Source of the DNA: Leucobacter chromiireducens subsp. chromiireducens
Lineage (GTDB): Bacteria > Actinomycetota > Actinomycetes > Actinomycetales > Microbacteriaceae
Assembly: GCF_016758255.1 (NCBI RefSeq)
Contig: NZ_QYAD01000001.1
Span: 62,001-126,000 of the forward strand
Direction of reading: 5' to 3'
Length of the DNA: 64,000 bases
The position numbers and the translations under genes were made by a program. Positions 9,736-18,706 of this stretch are shown in pieces. Position 1 is the stretch's first letter. The number at the start of each line of letters is the position of its first letter. The notes beneath the pieces were generated by a model. The model made no database searches, was not told the DNA's origin, and saw only the letters and a list, made by a program, of their open reading frames with translations.

Positions 9736-10284
9736 CTACCAGAGCGGATCTTCCCGCAGCCCCACCGTGGCGGGTGTCACGATGAGCAGCGCGAGGATCT
9801 CGCGCACGGGCCCCGGCTCGCTCCGCGCTTCAACCACGAGGTGATACTTCTCGCGTGCGTAGTCTCGCCTCACGCGGTCCGGCTCCACGGGGTACACCCC
9901 CTGGCGAATTTGTTCCCAGCCCTCCTGTTCAAGCCACGGCGCGAGTTGCTCGGCCAAATCTCTCGCGAGCAGCTCGCTGTCGGCGGCAAGATCGAGATGC
10001 CGCGTCCAGACGTAGTACTCGGTGGACGGCCCACCCAGGTCGTTGCTCAGACGGGGCCCACTCGCGGGATCCAATTCATCGGCGATTGGTTCCCCCGGGA
10101 CCTGACTCAACAGGTCCTCACCCCACTGTTCGGCTTGCCGGGCAAGCACGCTGAGCTCCTCAGCTTGTTCACGAGCGCGCTCGGCCCGACGGTCTTCTAT
10201 TCCCGCACAGGCTGGCGCCCCAACGAACGCCCCCACTAATAGCCCGCACAGCATTGCCCGCCGCCAGGCACGGACGAGCGTCAC
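9736..10284 (-). CDS. Small putative lipoprotein of the type VII-like locus
   Basis: The 182-residue product starts with GTG at 10284, overlapping the stop of the upstream hydrolase gene (GTGA). It has a short basic start, a hydrophobic stretch and a candidate lipidation Cys26 in GAPACAG; this is a weak lipobox because -3 is Ala and -2 is Pro. The mature part begins with a charged coiled-coil-like segment (about 30-65) and has no family I recognise. Its coupling to the DUF1023-type hydrolase and Esx-like genes suggests it serves the same secretion locus, perhaps as a lipid-anchored partner or immunity-like protein. That role is inference. Confidence 0.75.
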   Translation of the reverse strand: MTLVRAWRRAMLCGLLVGAFVGAPACAGIEDRRAERAREQAEELSVLARQAEQWGEDLLSQVPGEPIADELDPASGPRLSNDLGGPSTEYYVWTRHLDLAADSELLARDLAEQLAPWLEQEGWEQIRQGVYPVEPDRVRRDYAREKYHLVVEARSEPGPVREILALLIVTPATVGLREDPLW

Positions 10285-12050
10285 GGTGTTACTCCCCCGC
10301 TACGCGATGACACGAGTTCCCCGGACAACACCGGCACTCGGGCCCACCGCTGGCCCCCAGGAGCGCGATCCATCGCCCGTTCCCACCCGGGATCAACTTC
10401 CTCGAAGCGGTTCACTTCCCGCCCCTCGACTACCGCGACCAGATTACGCATCGCGGTGCTCCCGGCAGTGAATGGATTCGAGTGCGCGGCCACTGGTCCT
10501 TGAGTTTCAAGCAGGCCTGAACTGGGATCACCGTCCACAAGGTAGCCCGTCTCCAACCGAGTGATCCCCGCTGTACGCAAGGGGTGGAGGCGGCCGTGGC
10601 CAAGGCCGAGGCCTGCCGCGACTGGGTTCCCCTGGTTCCAGCCGACGATGCCGTCGTTTCGCGTCTGCAGCACGAAGTGTGGCCGCTGTCCCGTCGCGGG
10701 GAAGTCACCGAGCCCACGCACGCCCCGGCCGAGACCCGCTGGCGCAACGTAGACCACGCGGTCTGCCCGAAGCCCCCGCTGTTCTGCCCCGCCCAACACC
10801 ACAGCCCCATAGCTATGAGCGATTGGAGTGAGCTCGGCGCCCGGGGGAAGCGGCAGGGCATTCACAAACGTGGCAAGTCGAGGGCTCCCAACTTCCGCAA
10901 AACCCCGCGACGCTGGCTCGACAAGAGATCCATGGGAAGTGAATTCCGGCATCGGCGATCCCCGCCAGACAAAGTATGCCGCTCCTCGGCTCGAACCCTC
11001 CGCAAGATCTCGCACACGTCGTAGTTCGTTGGTGTAGTTCCCAAGCGTGGCATTCGTTCCCGGAATCACTACCCCGATCCGGCGCACCGACGACGCGATG
11101 TCGCCCGACACCGGATCAAGCGCGCCGTGGTAGGTGACGATGCTGTCCCGCACCGGATCAAATGCCACCAGCGTTATACGTCGATTTCTCGCGGTCTCGG
11201 CGCTTGGGACGACCTCGCCGAGAATCACGTTCATGCCGTGAATCTCAGCGATCAATTGCTTCTGTTCACGCTCGCCTACCCCAGCACCTGGCTCACCTCG
11301 AGACAGCCACTGGAGCATTTCCAGATGCTGGGCGAGTTCTGCTCGGTGTTCGCGCATGCGCACACGGTTTGCCCGGTCGCGGTCGCGCAGGGGGATTCCT
11401 TCTAAGTTGCCGATCAACAACGGCTGTTGTTCGATCAACCGCCCGCGTTGATGGCCTGAGAGCTCGCGCCACCTGCGCGCAATCACCTTGGGGTCTCGGG
11501 CAGCCGCGAGTTGCTCGGCCTGAGTCTTGAGCGCGAGTGAACCGGAGGCAGGCCTCGCCGGCCTACTCCACGTCGTGGCGGTCGGGCCGCTGAGTTGTAC
11601 CCGGGGGAGCTTCCCACCCACAGCCGCATACTGACTGCATGCAGCGTCCGCATCTGCCACCGCTCCTTCGTCCATGGCCGAGCGCTCATGGTTGAGCTGG
11701 TCCAGCGCCATTCGCGCCGGAGAGGCCGGGCCCACCGCGGTGAACGGGCGACGCGCCTCGAGCTGCCGTACCGCTGCCTCGCGTATTTCATCGATTCGGC
11801 ACCCATAAATACGGACCGCTGCGCCCCACTCACCATCAACCTGCTGGACGGCAAGCGCGATACCCGCAGTCGCTTGCACCACCTGCTGCAAACGACGGAC
11901 AGACACCGCCGCACCGGCTCGCCGTGTCAGCCCGAGAGCTACCCCGCTGAGGCAGCGCGCAACCTCGCCTCCGACTGCCCGCCCCTGCAGTCTCGCGCCT
12001 ACGCCATGCGTAGCGCCCGGGCGGCCGCTCAAGGCGAGCTCGTTGCTCAT
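10281..12050 (-). CDS. DUF1023-type alpha/beta hydrolase of a type VII-associated operon
   Basis: A 589-residue protein starts at ATG 12050, overlapping the preceding gene's stop (ATGA); the longer open frame upstream is not coding-like. The N-terminal half is helical and rich in Arg, Ala and Gln. The C-terminal half has GTNATLGNY and the nucleophile-elbow motif AHSYGAVVLGG (Ser about 413), typical of the DUF1023 alpha/beta hydrolases common in actinobacterial secretion and toxin loci. A helical Esx-like head on a hydrolase domain fits a secreted effector. The substrate is unknown. No signal peptide is seen, as expected for a type VII substrate. Confidence 0.78.
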   Translation of the reverse strand: MSNELALSGRPGATHGVGARLQGRAVGGEVARCLSGVALGLTRRAGAAVSVRRLQQVVQATAGIALAVQQVDGEWGAAVRIYGCRIDEIREAAVRQLEARRPFTAVGPASPARMALDQLNHERSAMDEGAVADADAACSQYAAVGGKLPRVQLSGPTATTWSRPARPASGSLALKTQAEQLAAARDPKVIARRWRELSGHQRGRLIEQQPLLIGNLEGIPLRDRDRANRVRMREHRAELAQHLEMLQWLSRGEPGAGVGEREQKQLIAEIHGMNVILGEVVPSAETARNRRITLVAFDPVRDSIVTYHGALDPVSGDIASSVRRIGVVIPGTNATLGNYTNELRRVRDLAEGSSRGAAYFVWRGSPMPEFTSHGSLVEPASRGFAEVGSPRLATFVNALPLPPGAELTPIAHSYGAVVLGGAEQRGLRADRVVYVAPAGLGRGVRGLGDFPATGQRPHFVLQTRNDGIVGWNQGNPVAAGLGLGHGRLHPLRTAGITRLETGYLVDGDPSSGLLETQGPVAAHSNPFTAGSTAMRNLVAVVEGREVNRFEEVDPGWERAMDRAPGGQRWARVPVLSGELVSSRSGGVTP

Positions 12051-12325
12051 CACGGCTCGAACCTCTTGGTCACCCACGCGACCTGCGCATCGAGTAGTTG
12101 AAAGCTCTGCACCATCTCCTCGCAGAGCTGAGCCTGGTCCCGAGCCAGCTGTGCGAGGTGAGTGACCACACGAGCACGTTCCGCAGTCGCATCGTGGGCC
12201 TCCCTCTCGACCCGCAAGCTCCCCGATTCGAACGCCGGGACCACCCCGCCCTCCGCAACGATGATGCTTGCCGCGGCGCGCAGCCCGCGCGCCAGCCCGT
12301 TCAGTGCACCGTAGTCGACCTCCAT
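12050..12325 (-). CDS. Small helical Esx-like protein
   Basis: This 91-residue, almost wholly helical protein (MEVDYGALNGLARGLRAAAS... ending VAWVTKRFEP) has the size of WXG100/Esx partners but lacks a clear WxG turn; the break is near GGVVPAFESGS. It sits between the WXG100-like gene and the hydrolase, overlapping the latter, so it is probably a secretion partner or chaperone of the hydrolase. The assignment rests on size, helix content and context. Confidence 0.65.
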   Translation of the reverse strand: MEVDYGALNGLARGLRAAASIIVAEGGVVPAFESGSLRVEREAHDATAERARVVTHLAQLARDQAQLCEEMVQSFQLLDAQVAWVTKRFEP

Positions 12326-12397
12326 ACGAGTCCTCCGTCTGTTCCTTCACGATTGCGGGATGCAGGACACAGCCCTGTCAGTTCCCGCCGACGAACT

Positions 12398-12694
12398 TCA
12401 ATACTGGATACGAGCAGCAATTTGAGCGTCGGCGTCATGAAGAACCTGCGCGGTTGCAGATAGGAAGAACCCCATCTCCTGTAGTTCGTCGTTGATGACG
12501 TTCGCCGCCGAAGTGAAGCGCAGATAGGCTTCGTGAAACTTTCCTGACGCCTGGTCCGTCACAAACCCAGCGCTGAGCAGTTGATCAATCCGCGCTTTCA
12601 TGTGCGCCAGCAGTCGTGCAATTTCCGCATGCCCGGCACGCAATTCAGCTGCGGCCTGGTTCATCTCCTCATAGCTGACCGTGATGTTTGCCAT
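12398..12694 (-). CDS. WXG100-family protein (Esx-like), WxG motif degenerate
   Basis: The 98-residue sequence forms two long helices separated by a turn at about residues 40-50, reading LLSAGFVTDQASGKF in place of WxG. The pattern around the turn, small-Gly-Phe then Thr/Asp/Ala-Ser and an aromatic, matches the WXG100 superfamily. Such proteins are secreted as helical hairpins by EccC/EssC ATPases, one of which is encoded divergently 300 bases away. It starts at ATG 12694 and leads the leftward operon. A C-terminal YxxxD/E export signal is not evident. Confidence 0.82.
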   Translation of the reverse strand: MANITVSYEEMNQAAAELRAGHAEIARLLAHMKARIDQLLSAGFVTDQASGKFHEAYLRFTSAANVINDELQEMGFFLSATAQVLHDADAQIAARIQY

Positions 12695-12993
12695 GCGTGT
12701 CTCCTCACGTGCGTTGGGCCCCTGAGGCGGGTGCCGAGGGCGAGCCGTGCGGCAACTGTACGCAGCCGCGACGCGACACAGGACCGTCGCATGGTTTCTG
12801 TGGATAACTCACGTCCCAGGTGTCCAAGCGCTCCCTTGGACGTTGGCAATAGGTGACGAGTCGCTCACATCGCCCGCGCGACCGTCGGCCCCCACAGTTG
12901 CGACGGAGCTCTTGCGCCGTCAGTGCGCTGCGCAGCTATGGTCGAGCATCCGCACGCTCCGACCACAGAGCTACCGAACGAAAGGCGGGCTCC
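12695..12993. promoter_or_regulatory. Divergent promoter region of the type VII-like locus
   Basis: About 300 bases lie between the divergent Esx operon and the ATPase gene. On the plus strand TTGCGC and TATGGT near 12911-12945 form a possible promoter with a long spacer, and GAAAGG at 12980-12985 is the ribosome site for the TTG start at 12994. The consensus DnaA-box sequence TGTGGATAA occurs at 12799-12807; a single copy may be chance. No other gene is seen. Confidence 0.35.
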
Positions 12994-15900
12994 TTGGAAC
13001 TCCGCGTCCGGCTGCGGGTGCCTCACGCAGGAGAGCGCACAGCCACCCGCGATCTCAGAGTGACCGCTGATCCGGCGACCCCCGTATGCGATCTCGCGTT
13101 GGCGCTTGCCCATCACGTCTCCAGCCCGTCACCAACTCGCCAGCTGTCAGGCAGACTCGATGACCGGTCCGTGCTGAGCCCTAGCGCACGTGACGACGCT
13201 CGCAGCCCTCGAGACCCGCTGAGTCTTCGCGTCACACTTCCCGGCCGCGCACCCCGGGTCTGCGCGCCCGAGTCACGGCTCGACGAGTCAGGTATTCAGT
13301 CAGGCGCATGTCTCGAGGTGGTCACCCCACACCCTCGGCGCAACGTTCTGCCTCCACCTGCCGGGCAGCTCATCGTGCTTGCTGGGCCACAGCGGGGTCA
13401 CGTTTTCTCGCTCCGACTGGGCGAGCATGTCATAGGGCGCGATCCGAGCTGTGACATTCAGCTGACGCATCCCAGCGTGTCCCGCCGACACGGCCTCCTG
13501 CGCGTGCGGCGCGGCGAGATGTTCCTTTCTGATCTCCGCGTGACAGACACGAGCACGGCCGACAGCGCCGATGCGCTGCGGCTTCCCTTGCCAGGCGTGG
13601 TGCGACTCGGGGCGCTCCCGGTCCGCGTGGTCGCCTCAGCTCCGCCCGAGCAAGCTCCCCGCCTCACAAATACGTATGCGCACCTCCCGCCTGTCCGCGT
13701 CGTTCCGCATTTCACCCCGTCCACAATTCGCCTCCCCCGACTCCCGCCTCAGCGAGCCACGACGCGATTCCCCGCGCTCGCCGTCGCTGCGCCCTTGCTC
13801 ATGGCCACGGTGTGGTTCCTTTCTGCGCGTTCGCCCCTCAGCCTGATGATGCTGGGAGCATCGCCCGCTGTTGCACTCGCGGCATGGCTCGGCGCCGTCC
13901 TCGTCGCGCAGCGCGCACACCGGCGCGCACACCGAGAATTCGAAGCCGAGGTTGCAAAAGCGGAGCAGATGGTGGCGGAGGCGCACCAGCGAGAACGACG
14001 TGCGCGGGAGGAGCAACACCCGGCGACAGCGCAGTTACTCGACGACGCGATGCGTCGAGGACCACGTCTGTGGGGCGGCAACGCGGAGGCGGCCCATCCT
14101 CTGACTTTCAGGATTGGCCGCGGGACCTCTCCCAGCGCGGTCCGCACAACGGCACACCGCAGTGCTGACCAGCCCGATGCGGCTGGGCAGAACGCACTTG
14201 TCGCTCTCCAGCACCGCGCGGAGGAGCTCCACAATGCCCCAGTCTCTGCCGAGCTGAAATGCGCCGGCGCATTCGCGATCGTGGGGTCGCTTCCACTCAG
14301 GGCTGCAGTATTGAACTCTGCGCTCGCACAGCTCTGCACGCAGTATTCCCCCGCCAATCTGATCGTCGCAGGGTTCTTCTCACCCGAGCGCCAAGACGCT
14401 TCTGGCTGGGTCGCGTGGCTCCCTCACGTCGACTCACCGCAGAGTCCACTCACCGTGTCGCATCTCAGCGCCACTGCGGCGAGCGCGGCGGCCCTGATCA
14501 CCGCGCTTGAAGACCTCACGCAGCTGTGGCACACCGCAGACTCACGCACCACCACCGCAGCCAAGCGCCCTGCAGTCTTGGTCATCGTCGCCCACACGGG
14601 TCTGGTGGACCGACGCCGCCTGGTCGCGCTTGCTGATTCGGGCTCGGCTGTCGGTGTGCACGTGGTGTGGTGCGCCGCTGCGCTCACCGAGGTTCCCGCG
14701 AACTGCTCAACCGTGCTCGAGCTTGGCGCGGTCAAGAGCTCACTGCACCGCATCTCGGACGAGAACTCCGTCAACCTCGATTCGGTGGAATCACTCGCCG
14801 CACACGACGCCGAGCGGTTTGCGCGGTCACTCGCTTCCGTCGTCGACGCTGGCGCCCACCCGATGGGCTCCGAGCACGCTCTTCCGAGCCGGGTGTCTCT
14901 CGCGAGTCTCCTCCCCCCGGATCTCTTGGAAAGCGCCCACTCGGTTGCTGCGAACTGGCGTCTCCGCGACAGCGTGAGCCGCACCTGGCAACGTGGGTCG
15001 ACACGCTCCTCTACCTCACTCACGGTGCCTGTCGGACGCGACGTGGCAGGACCGGTCTCGCTCGACCTGGTCGGGGACGGCCCCCACGCGCTGATCGGCG
15101 GCACCACAGGGTCAGGGAAGTCCGAGTTCCTCGTGAGCTGGATCCTGTCTCTTGCAGCACACGTGGCACCGGATCGACTGACGTTCCTCTTTATTGATTA
15201 CAAAGGCGGAGCATCGTTCCTCGATTGCGCGTCGCTGCCGCACAGCGTTGGCCTTGCCACGGACCTCGACCCACACCTCGCTGAGCGAGTTCTTATTTCA
15301 CTCCGCGCAGAGATTCGTTCACGAGAACGCGCACTCGCGAACGCCGGAGCGCCCGACCTCGACACGATGGAACGTAACTCCAACCCCAAAGCACCGCCCC
15401 GCCTGCTCGTCGTGATCGACGAGTTCGCAGCGCTCCGCCAGGACGCCCCGGAGTTTCTCGCCGGTGTTACAGACCTCGCTCAGCGAGGACGCTCGCTCGG
15501 GATCCATCTCATCCTGGCAACCCAACGCCCGGCTGGCGCGATCTCGGACGACCTCCGAGCCAACGCAAACCTCCGCGTCTCACTCCGCACCGCAGACGAC
15601 GCGGACAGCCGCGACCTCCTGGGTGATAGTTCGGCCGCAACGTTTTCGCCCAGGCTTCCCGGTCGAGCGGCGTGGGTGCTCGGTGCGGGATCGGTCCACC
15701 CGTTCCAGTCCGCGACCACCGGCGTTCCACCGGCCGCCGGCACGCGGGGGCGGGTTGTGATCGCGCCGCTGTGGCCCGAGTCGTCGCCCAGCTCGCCGAG
15801 CGCAGACGCCCCAGCCCCACCCCAGAGTGGGCCGCGTGACTCCACCCGCCTCATCGCGACGATCACGCGCGCGGCCCACCTTGAACAGTGCGCGGCCCCG

Positions 15901-17586
15901 CGGCGCCCCTGGGTGGAACCACTCGCGCCGAGCTACTCGCTCGATGAAGCAGCGCAGCTCACCGCCAGTCTTGCCTGGCCCCGGCTCGTCGTCGGTGTGC
16001 GCGATGAGCCGGACCAGCAGCGTCACGCGGCTTTCTCGATCCGGCTTCCCGAGTCTGGAAACGTGGCCGTGTTTGGTGGGCCCGGGAGCGGGAAGACGAC
16101 TGCGCTTCTCACCATTGCCGCGGCGACCATACGGGCGCGCCCCGGCACCACTGTCTACGGCATTGATGGCGGGGATGGCACACTCACCGCGATCGCCGGG
16201 CTCCCGGGGGTGGGAAGCATTGCCCGGGCAGACGCGCACGAACAAGTCACCAGACTCTGCGAAAAGCTCGCCGCGCTGAGCGACGAACGACGGCATCGAG
16301 AGGCCGCCACCTCCGGCCCCGTACTCCTGCTCATCGATGGCTTCGCCCGCCTTCGCGAGGCCGACGATCGCGCCCGCACACCGGGCACCGTGCTGTCACT
16401 CCTCATGAACATCGCACGAACTGCACGAAGCTCCGGAGTGCATCTTCTCCTGAGCGCCGAACGCGCTGGCGGCCTGCCCCCAGATCTAGAGGCCAGCTTC
16501 CCCGAGCGCCTTGCGCTGCGCCCCGCGCTCCCCGACGACCTGCACCTGATGGGGCTCTCGCGTGGCGCGCTGCACTCCGCGCCACCCGGCAGGGCCATTC
16601 GGGTGACGGACGGCACCGAGATCCAGTTTGCGCTCCCTGGGCTGCGCAGCGAAAACGCCGTCGAAGGCTTCACTCGCGCTGCCCGAGTCCGGCCCACAGA
16701 AGCCCCGAGTGCGTTCTTGGTGCCGGAGATTCCCCGGACAGTGCAGCGGGCAGCACTCCCGCCCGCCCCTGGCGAGGGTGCTCCCTTCGCACTGAACACC
16801 GCAACGTTCCGTGGCATCTCCGCGCCGGACGCGGGGCTTGCCCTCGTGAGTGGCCCGGCCGGGTCCGGCCGCACAACAGCGATCCACGCGTTGCTCGAGG
16901 CATTGACGGCGACCAGGTCGGAGGCCAGAAGCGACGGCGTCACGGCGCTGCTCTCCCCGCATCGGAACAGCGGTCTCGCAACAACCCACCCCTGGCACAC
17001 CGCCGCGCTGACGCCCGCAGCGCAACGCACCCTGCTCGCCCGGCTCACCGCTGCGGTGGATGCCGAGATGGGCGTCCCGGTCTCTCGTGCACCCGCGCTC
17101 TCCACTCCGGGGCCCGACGGCCTTCCAGTAGACCGGCATTTGTCCTCCCCAGCGTCGTGGCCGGGCGCTGGGGAGCGAGGAGTACTCGTGATCGAAGACA
17201 TCGGCGCGTTCGCAGGCTCTGGGATTGAACGCGAACTCGGTGCACTGCTGCAGCGACTCCGCCACAGCGAACTGCTCACCATTGTTGAGGGCGAGAACGC
17301 AACACTGAGTTCGGTGTGGGAACTCGCCACACCACTCCGCGGCCTGCGCTGGGCACTCGCGCTTCGACCGGACGAACACGATACGCCCTCCGTATTTTCA
17401 GCCCCGTTTCTCCGGATGACCCGCGCGGACACTCCGCCAGGACGCGGCGTGCTCGTGCGGGGCGCGGACACTCATGGCGTACAGGTGGGATTGCCGGACC
17501 TGGCTTCGCCTGCCCGCGCCGCTCCGGCTCACAGCCGCGAAGCAGACGAATCGTCAGTCTCAACGTTTTCCGTCCGAGTACCGTAG
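12994..17586 (+). CDS. FHA-FtsK/SpoIIIE ATPase, EccC/EssC-like type VII secretion motor
   Basis: The 1530-residue product starts at TTG 12994, with GAAAGG 8 bases upstream; the frame is open to 12853 but upstream codons look non-coding. The domains run: N-terminal beta-rich region, FHA domain (about 124-205, motif VIGRDPSCDIQL...SVSRRH), two membrane helices (about 263-305), then three FtsK-like ATPase domains. Domain 1 is intact (GTTGSGKS about 703, VVIDEF about 804-812). Domain 2 has GGPGSGKT but IDGF for Walker B. Domain 3 has GPAGSGRTT, with Arg replacing the Walker Lys. This pattern of one active and two degenerate modules fits EccC/EssC. Separate EccB, EccD and EccE genes are not in the window. 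Confidence 0.88.
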   Translation: MELRVRLRVPHAGERTATRDLRVTADPATPVCDLALALAHHVSSPSPTRQLSGRLDDRSVLSPSARDDARSPRDPLSLRVTLPGRAPRVCAPESRLDESGIQSGACLEVVTPHPRRNVLPPPAGQLIVLAGPQRGHVFSLRLGEHVIGRDPSCDIQLTHPSVSRRHGLLRVRRGEMFLSDLRVTDTSTADSADALRLPLPGVVRLGALPVRVVASAPPEQAPRLTNTYAHLPPVRVVPHFTPSTIRLPRLPPQRATTRFPALAVAAPLLMATVWFLSARSPLSLMMLGASPAVALAAWLGAVLVAQRAHRRAHREFEAEVAKAEQMVAEAHQRERRAREEQHPATAQLLDDAMRRGPRLWGGNAEAAHPLTFRIGRGTSPSAVRTTAHRSADQPDAAGQNALVALQHRAEELHNAPVSAELKCAGAFAIVGSLPLRAAVLNSALAQLCTQYSPANLIVAGFFSPERQDASGWVAWLPHVDSPQSPLTVSHLSATAASAAALITALEDLTQLWHTADSRTTTAAKRPAVLVIVAHTGLVDRRRLVALADSGSAVGVHVVWCAAALTEVPANCSTVLELGAVKSSLHRISDENSVNLDSVESLAAHDAERFARSLASVVDAGAHPMGSEHALPSRVSLASLLPPDLLESAHSVAANWRLRDSVSRTWQRGSTRSSTSLTVPVGRDVAGPVSLDLVGDGPHALIGGTTGSGKSEFLVSWILSLAAHVAPDRLTFLFIDYKGGASFLDCASLPHSVGLATDLDPHLAERVLISLRAEIRSRERALANAGAPDLDTMERNSNPKAPPRLLVVIDEFAALRQDAPEFLAGVTDLAQRGRSLGIHLILATQRPAGAISDDLRANANLRVSLRTADDADSRDLLGDSSAATFSPRLPGRAAWVLGAGSVHPFQSATTGVPPAAGTRGRVVIAPLWPESSPSSPSADAPAPPQSGPRDSTRLIATITRAAHLEQCAAPRRPWVEPLAPSYSLDEAAQLTASLAWPRLVVGVRDEPDQQRHAAFSIRLPESGNVAVFGGPGSGKTTALLTIAAATIRARPGTTVYGIDGGDGTLTAIAGLPGVGSIARADAHEQVTRLCEKLAALSDERRHREAATSGPVLLLIDGFARLREADDRARTPGTVLSLLMNIARTARSSGVHLLLSAERAGGLPPDLEASFPERLALRPALPDDLHLMGLSRGALHSAPPGRAIRVTDGTEIQFALPGLRSENAVEGFTRAARVRPTEAPSAFLVPEIPRTVQRAALPPAPGEGAPFALNTATFRGISAPDAGLALVSGPAGSGRTTAIHALLEALTATRSEARSDGVTALLSPHRNSGLATTHPWHTAALTPAAQRTLLARLTAAVDAEMGVPVSRAPALSTPGPDGLPVDRHLSSPASWPGAGERGVLVIEDIGAFAGSGIERELGALLQRLRHSELLTIVEGENATLSSVWELATPLRGLRWALALRPDEHDTPSVFSAPFLRMTRADTPPGRGVLVRGADTHGVQVGLPDLASPARAAPAHSREADESSVSTFSVRVP

Positions 17587-18548
17587 CGCGCCGCGAGATA
17601 AGCGTTGTACTCGTCGAGCTCCGCGTCTTCCTCCGCCCGCCTGCGGCGAGCGCGTCGCTCATCCGAAGTGCGCCACTTCGACAGCGTCACGATCAACACA
17701 ATCAAGAGCGGGAGTTCTCCGTACGACCAGATCAGCCCACCCGCGATCGCCTGATCGAGCGCCCGAGTCATGCCCCAACCGGGCGGATCCTCCGCATACC
17801 AGGCAAAGAGCGACCGAGTGCTGAGGAGCAAGATCAGCCCAAAAATCGCGTGGATCTGAATCTCCAGGACCACATCAACCAACCGAACCACGTACGACGG
17901 CGTACGCGGAAGCGGATCCAGTGCCCACAGGGGCGCACCCGCGATGACACCGGCCAGCAGAAACACGAGGAGCGCGAGGGTGTGCCCCCCAGGAGTAGCC
18001 ATCACCACGCTCACCCCATCGCTGAAGTAGAAGCCAGGGAACGCAAGCAGCGCGATGACAATCGCCGCAGCCGGGTGGAGGAGCAGCTGCGCCGCACGCG
18101 AGCGGTAGCCACCCAATGCGGCGCGTAAAATCCAGCGGCCAGGACCACCGTGCGGAACCGAGCTGAGCAGGAGGCGCCCCGGGCTGCCCATCAGCAGGAA
18201 GGGTGGGACCACCACCATGAGCGTGATCTGCTGAAACAGCAGCGCAGACACGAGCACGTTGGCGTGCGCGTTCAGCGAGAGGCCACACACGAGAAACCAG
18301 AGCACACATCCGAGGGTGAAGAGCAGCGTTCGTCCCAGACTCCACCCGCGTCCCACCTGCCACAGCCTGATCGCACCAGCCCAATACGCCAGCAGCGTTG
18401 GCACCGCCAACCAGGCGAGCGGCGACGCCTCCGCCGGCGAAAACGCGACAAGGTCCGAGATACCAAGCTCGCCGGACTGGGCATGAAGAACAGAAACGAG
18501 TGAAAGAGGTGTCAGCACAGCGGCACTCCAGAGCAGTCGAGATGTCAC
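17529..18548 (-). CDS. CtaG/caa3-type cytochrome c oxidase assembly membrane protein
   Basis: The 339-residue polytopic protein has about seven to nine hydrophobic helices and the family signatures WQVGRGWSLGRTLLFTLG, LMVVVPPFLLMGSP and QIHAIFGLILL. It belongs to the CtaG family that helps assemble the copper centre of cytochrome oxidase. The C-terminus is a charged tail. The start is GTG at 18548 without an obvious Shine-Dalgarno sequence. Its last 58 bases overlap the 3' end of the convergent ATPase gene. Confidence 0.85.
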   Translation of the reverse strand: MTSRLLWSAAVLTPLSLVSVLHAQSGELGISDLVAFSPAEASPLAWLAVPTLLAYWAGAIRLWQVGRGWSLGRTLLFTLGCVLWFLVCGLSLNAHANVLVSALLFQQITLMVVVPPFLLMGSPGRLLLSSVPHGGPGRWILRAALGGYRSRAAQLLLHPAAAIVIALLAFPGFYFSDGVSVVMATPGGHTLALLVFLLAGVIAGAPLWALDPLPRTPSYVVRLVDVVLEIQIHAIFGLILLLSTRSLFAWYAEDPPGWGMTRALDQAIAGGLIWSYGELPLLIVLIVTLSKWRTSDERRARRRRAEEDAELDEYNAYLAARYGTRTENVETDDSSASRL

Positions 18549-18706
18549 GCAGCGCCGGGTGAGCTGCGCACACGCAGCCCTCCCCCGGGTCTTCGCACAC
18601 GCGCCGATACTCCGGGCTCCGTTCTCCCTACGCTAACAGCCGTGGGCTGCGCACCACCGGAGAGTCACGGCGTCAGCGCCGCAGGACCTCCGGACTGGAA
18701 CTGCCG

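Noticed and set aside
12051-12350. Upstream extension of the DUF1023 hydrolase frame to 12350
   Set aside because: It overlaps the 91-residue Esx-like gene in another frame and is low-complexity; ATG 12050 forms an ATGA overlap with that gene.
12853-12993. N-terminal extension of the type VII ATPase from 12853
   Set aside because: The 47 extra codons are Arg/Ser/Pro-rich and non-coding in character, and TTG 12994 has a proper GAAAGG site 8 bases upstream.
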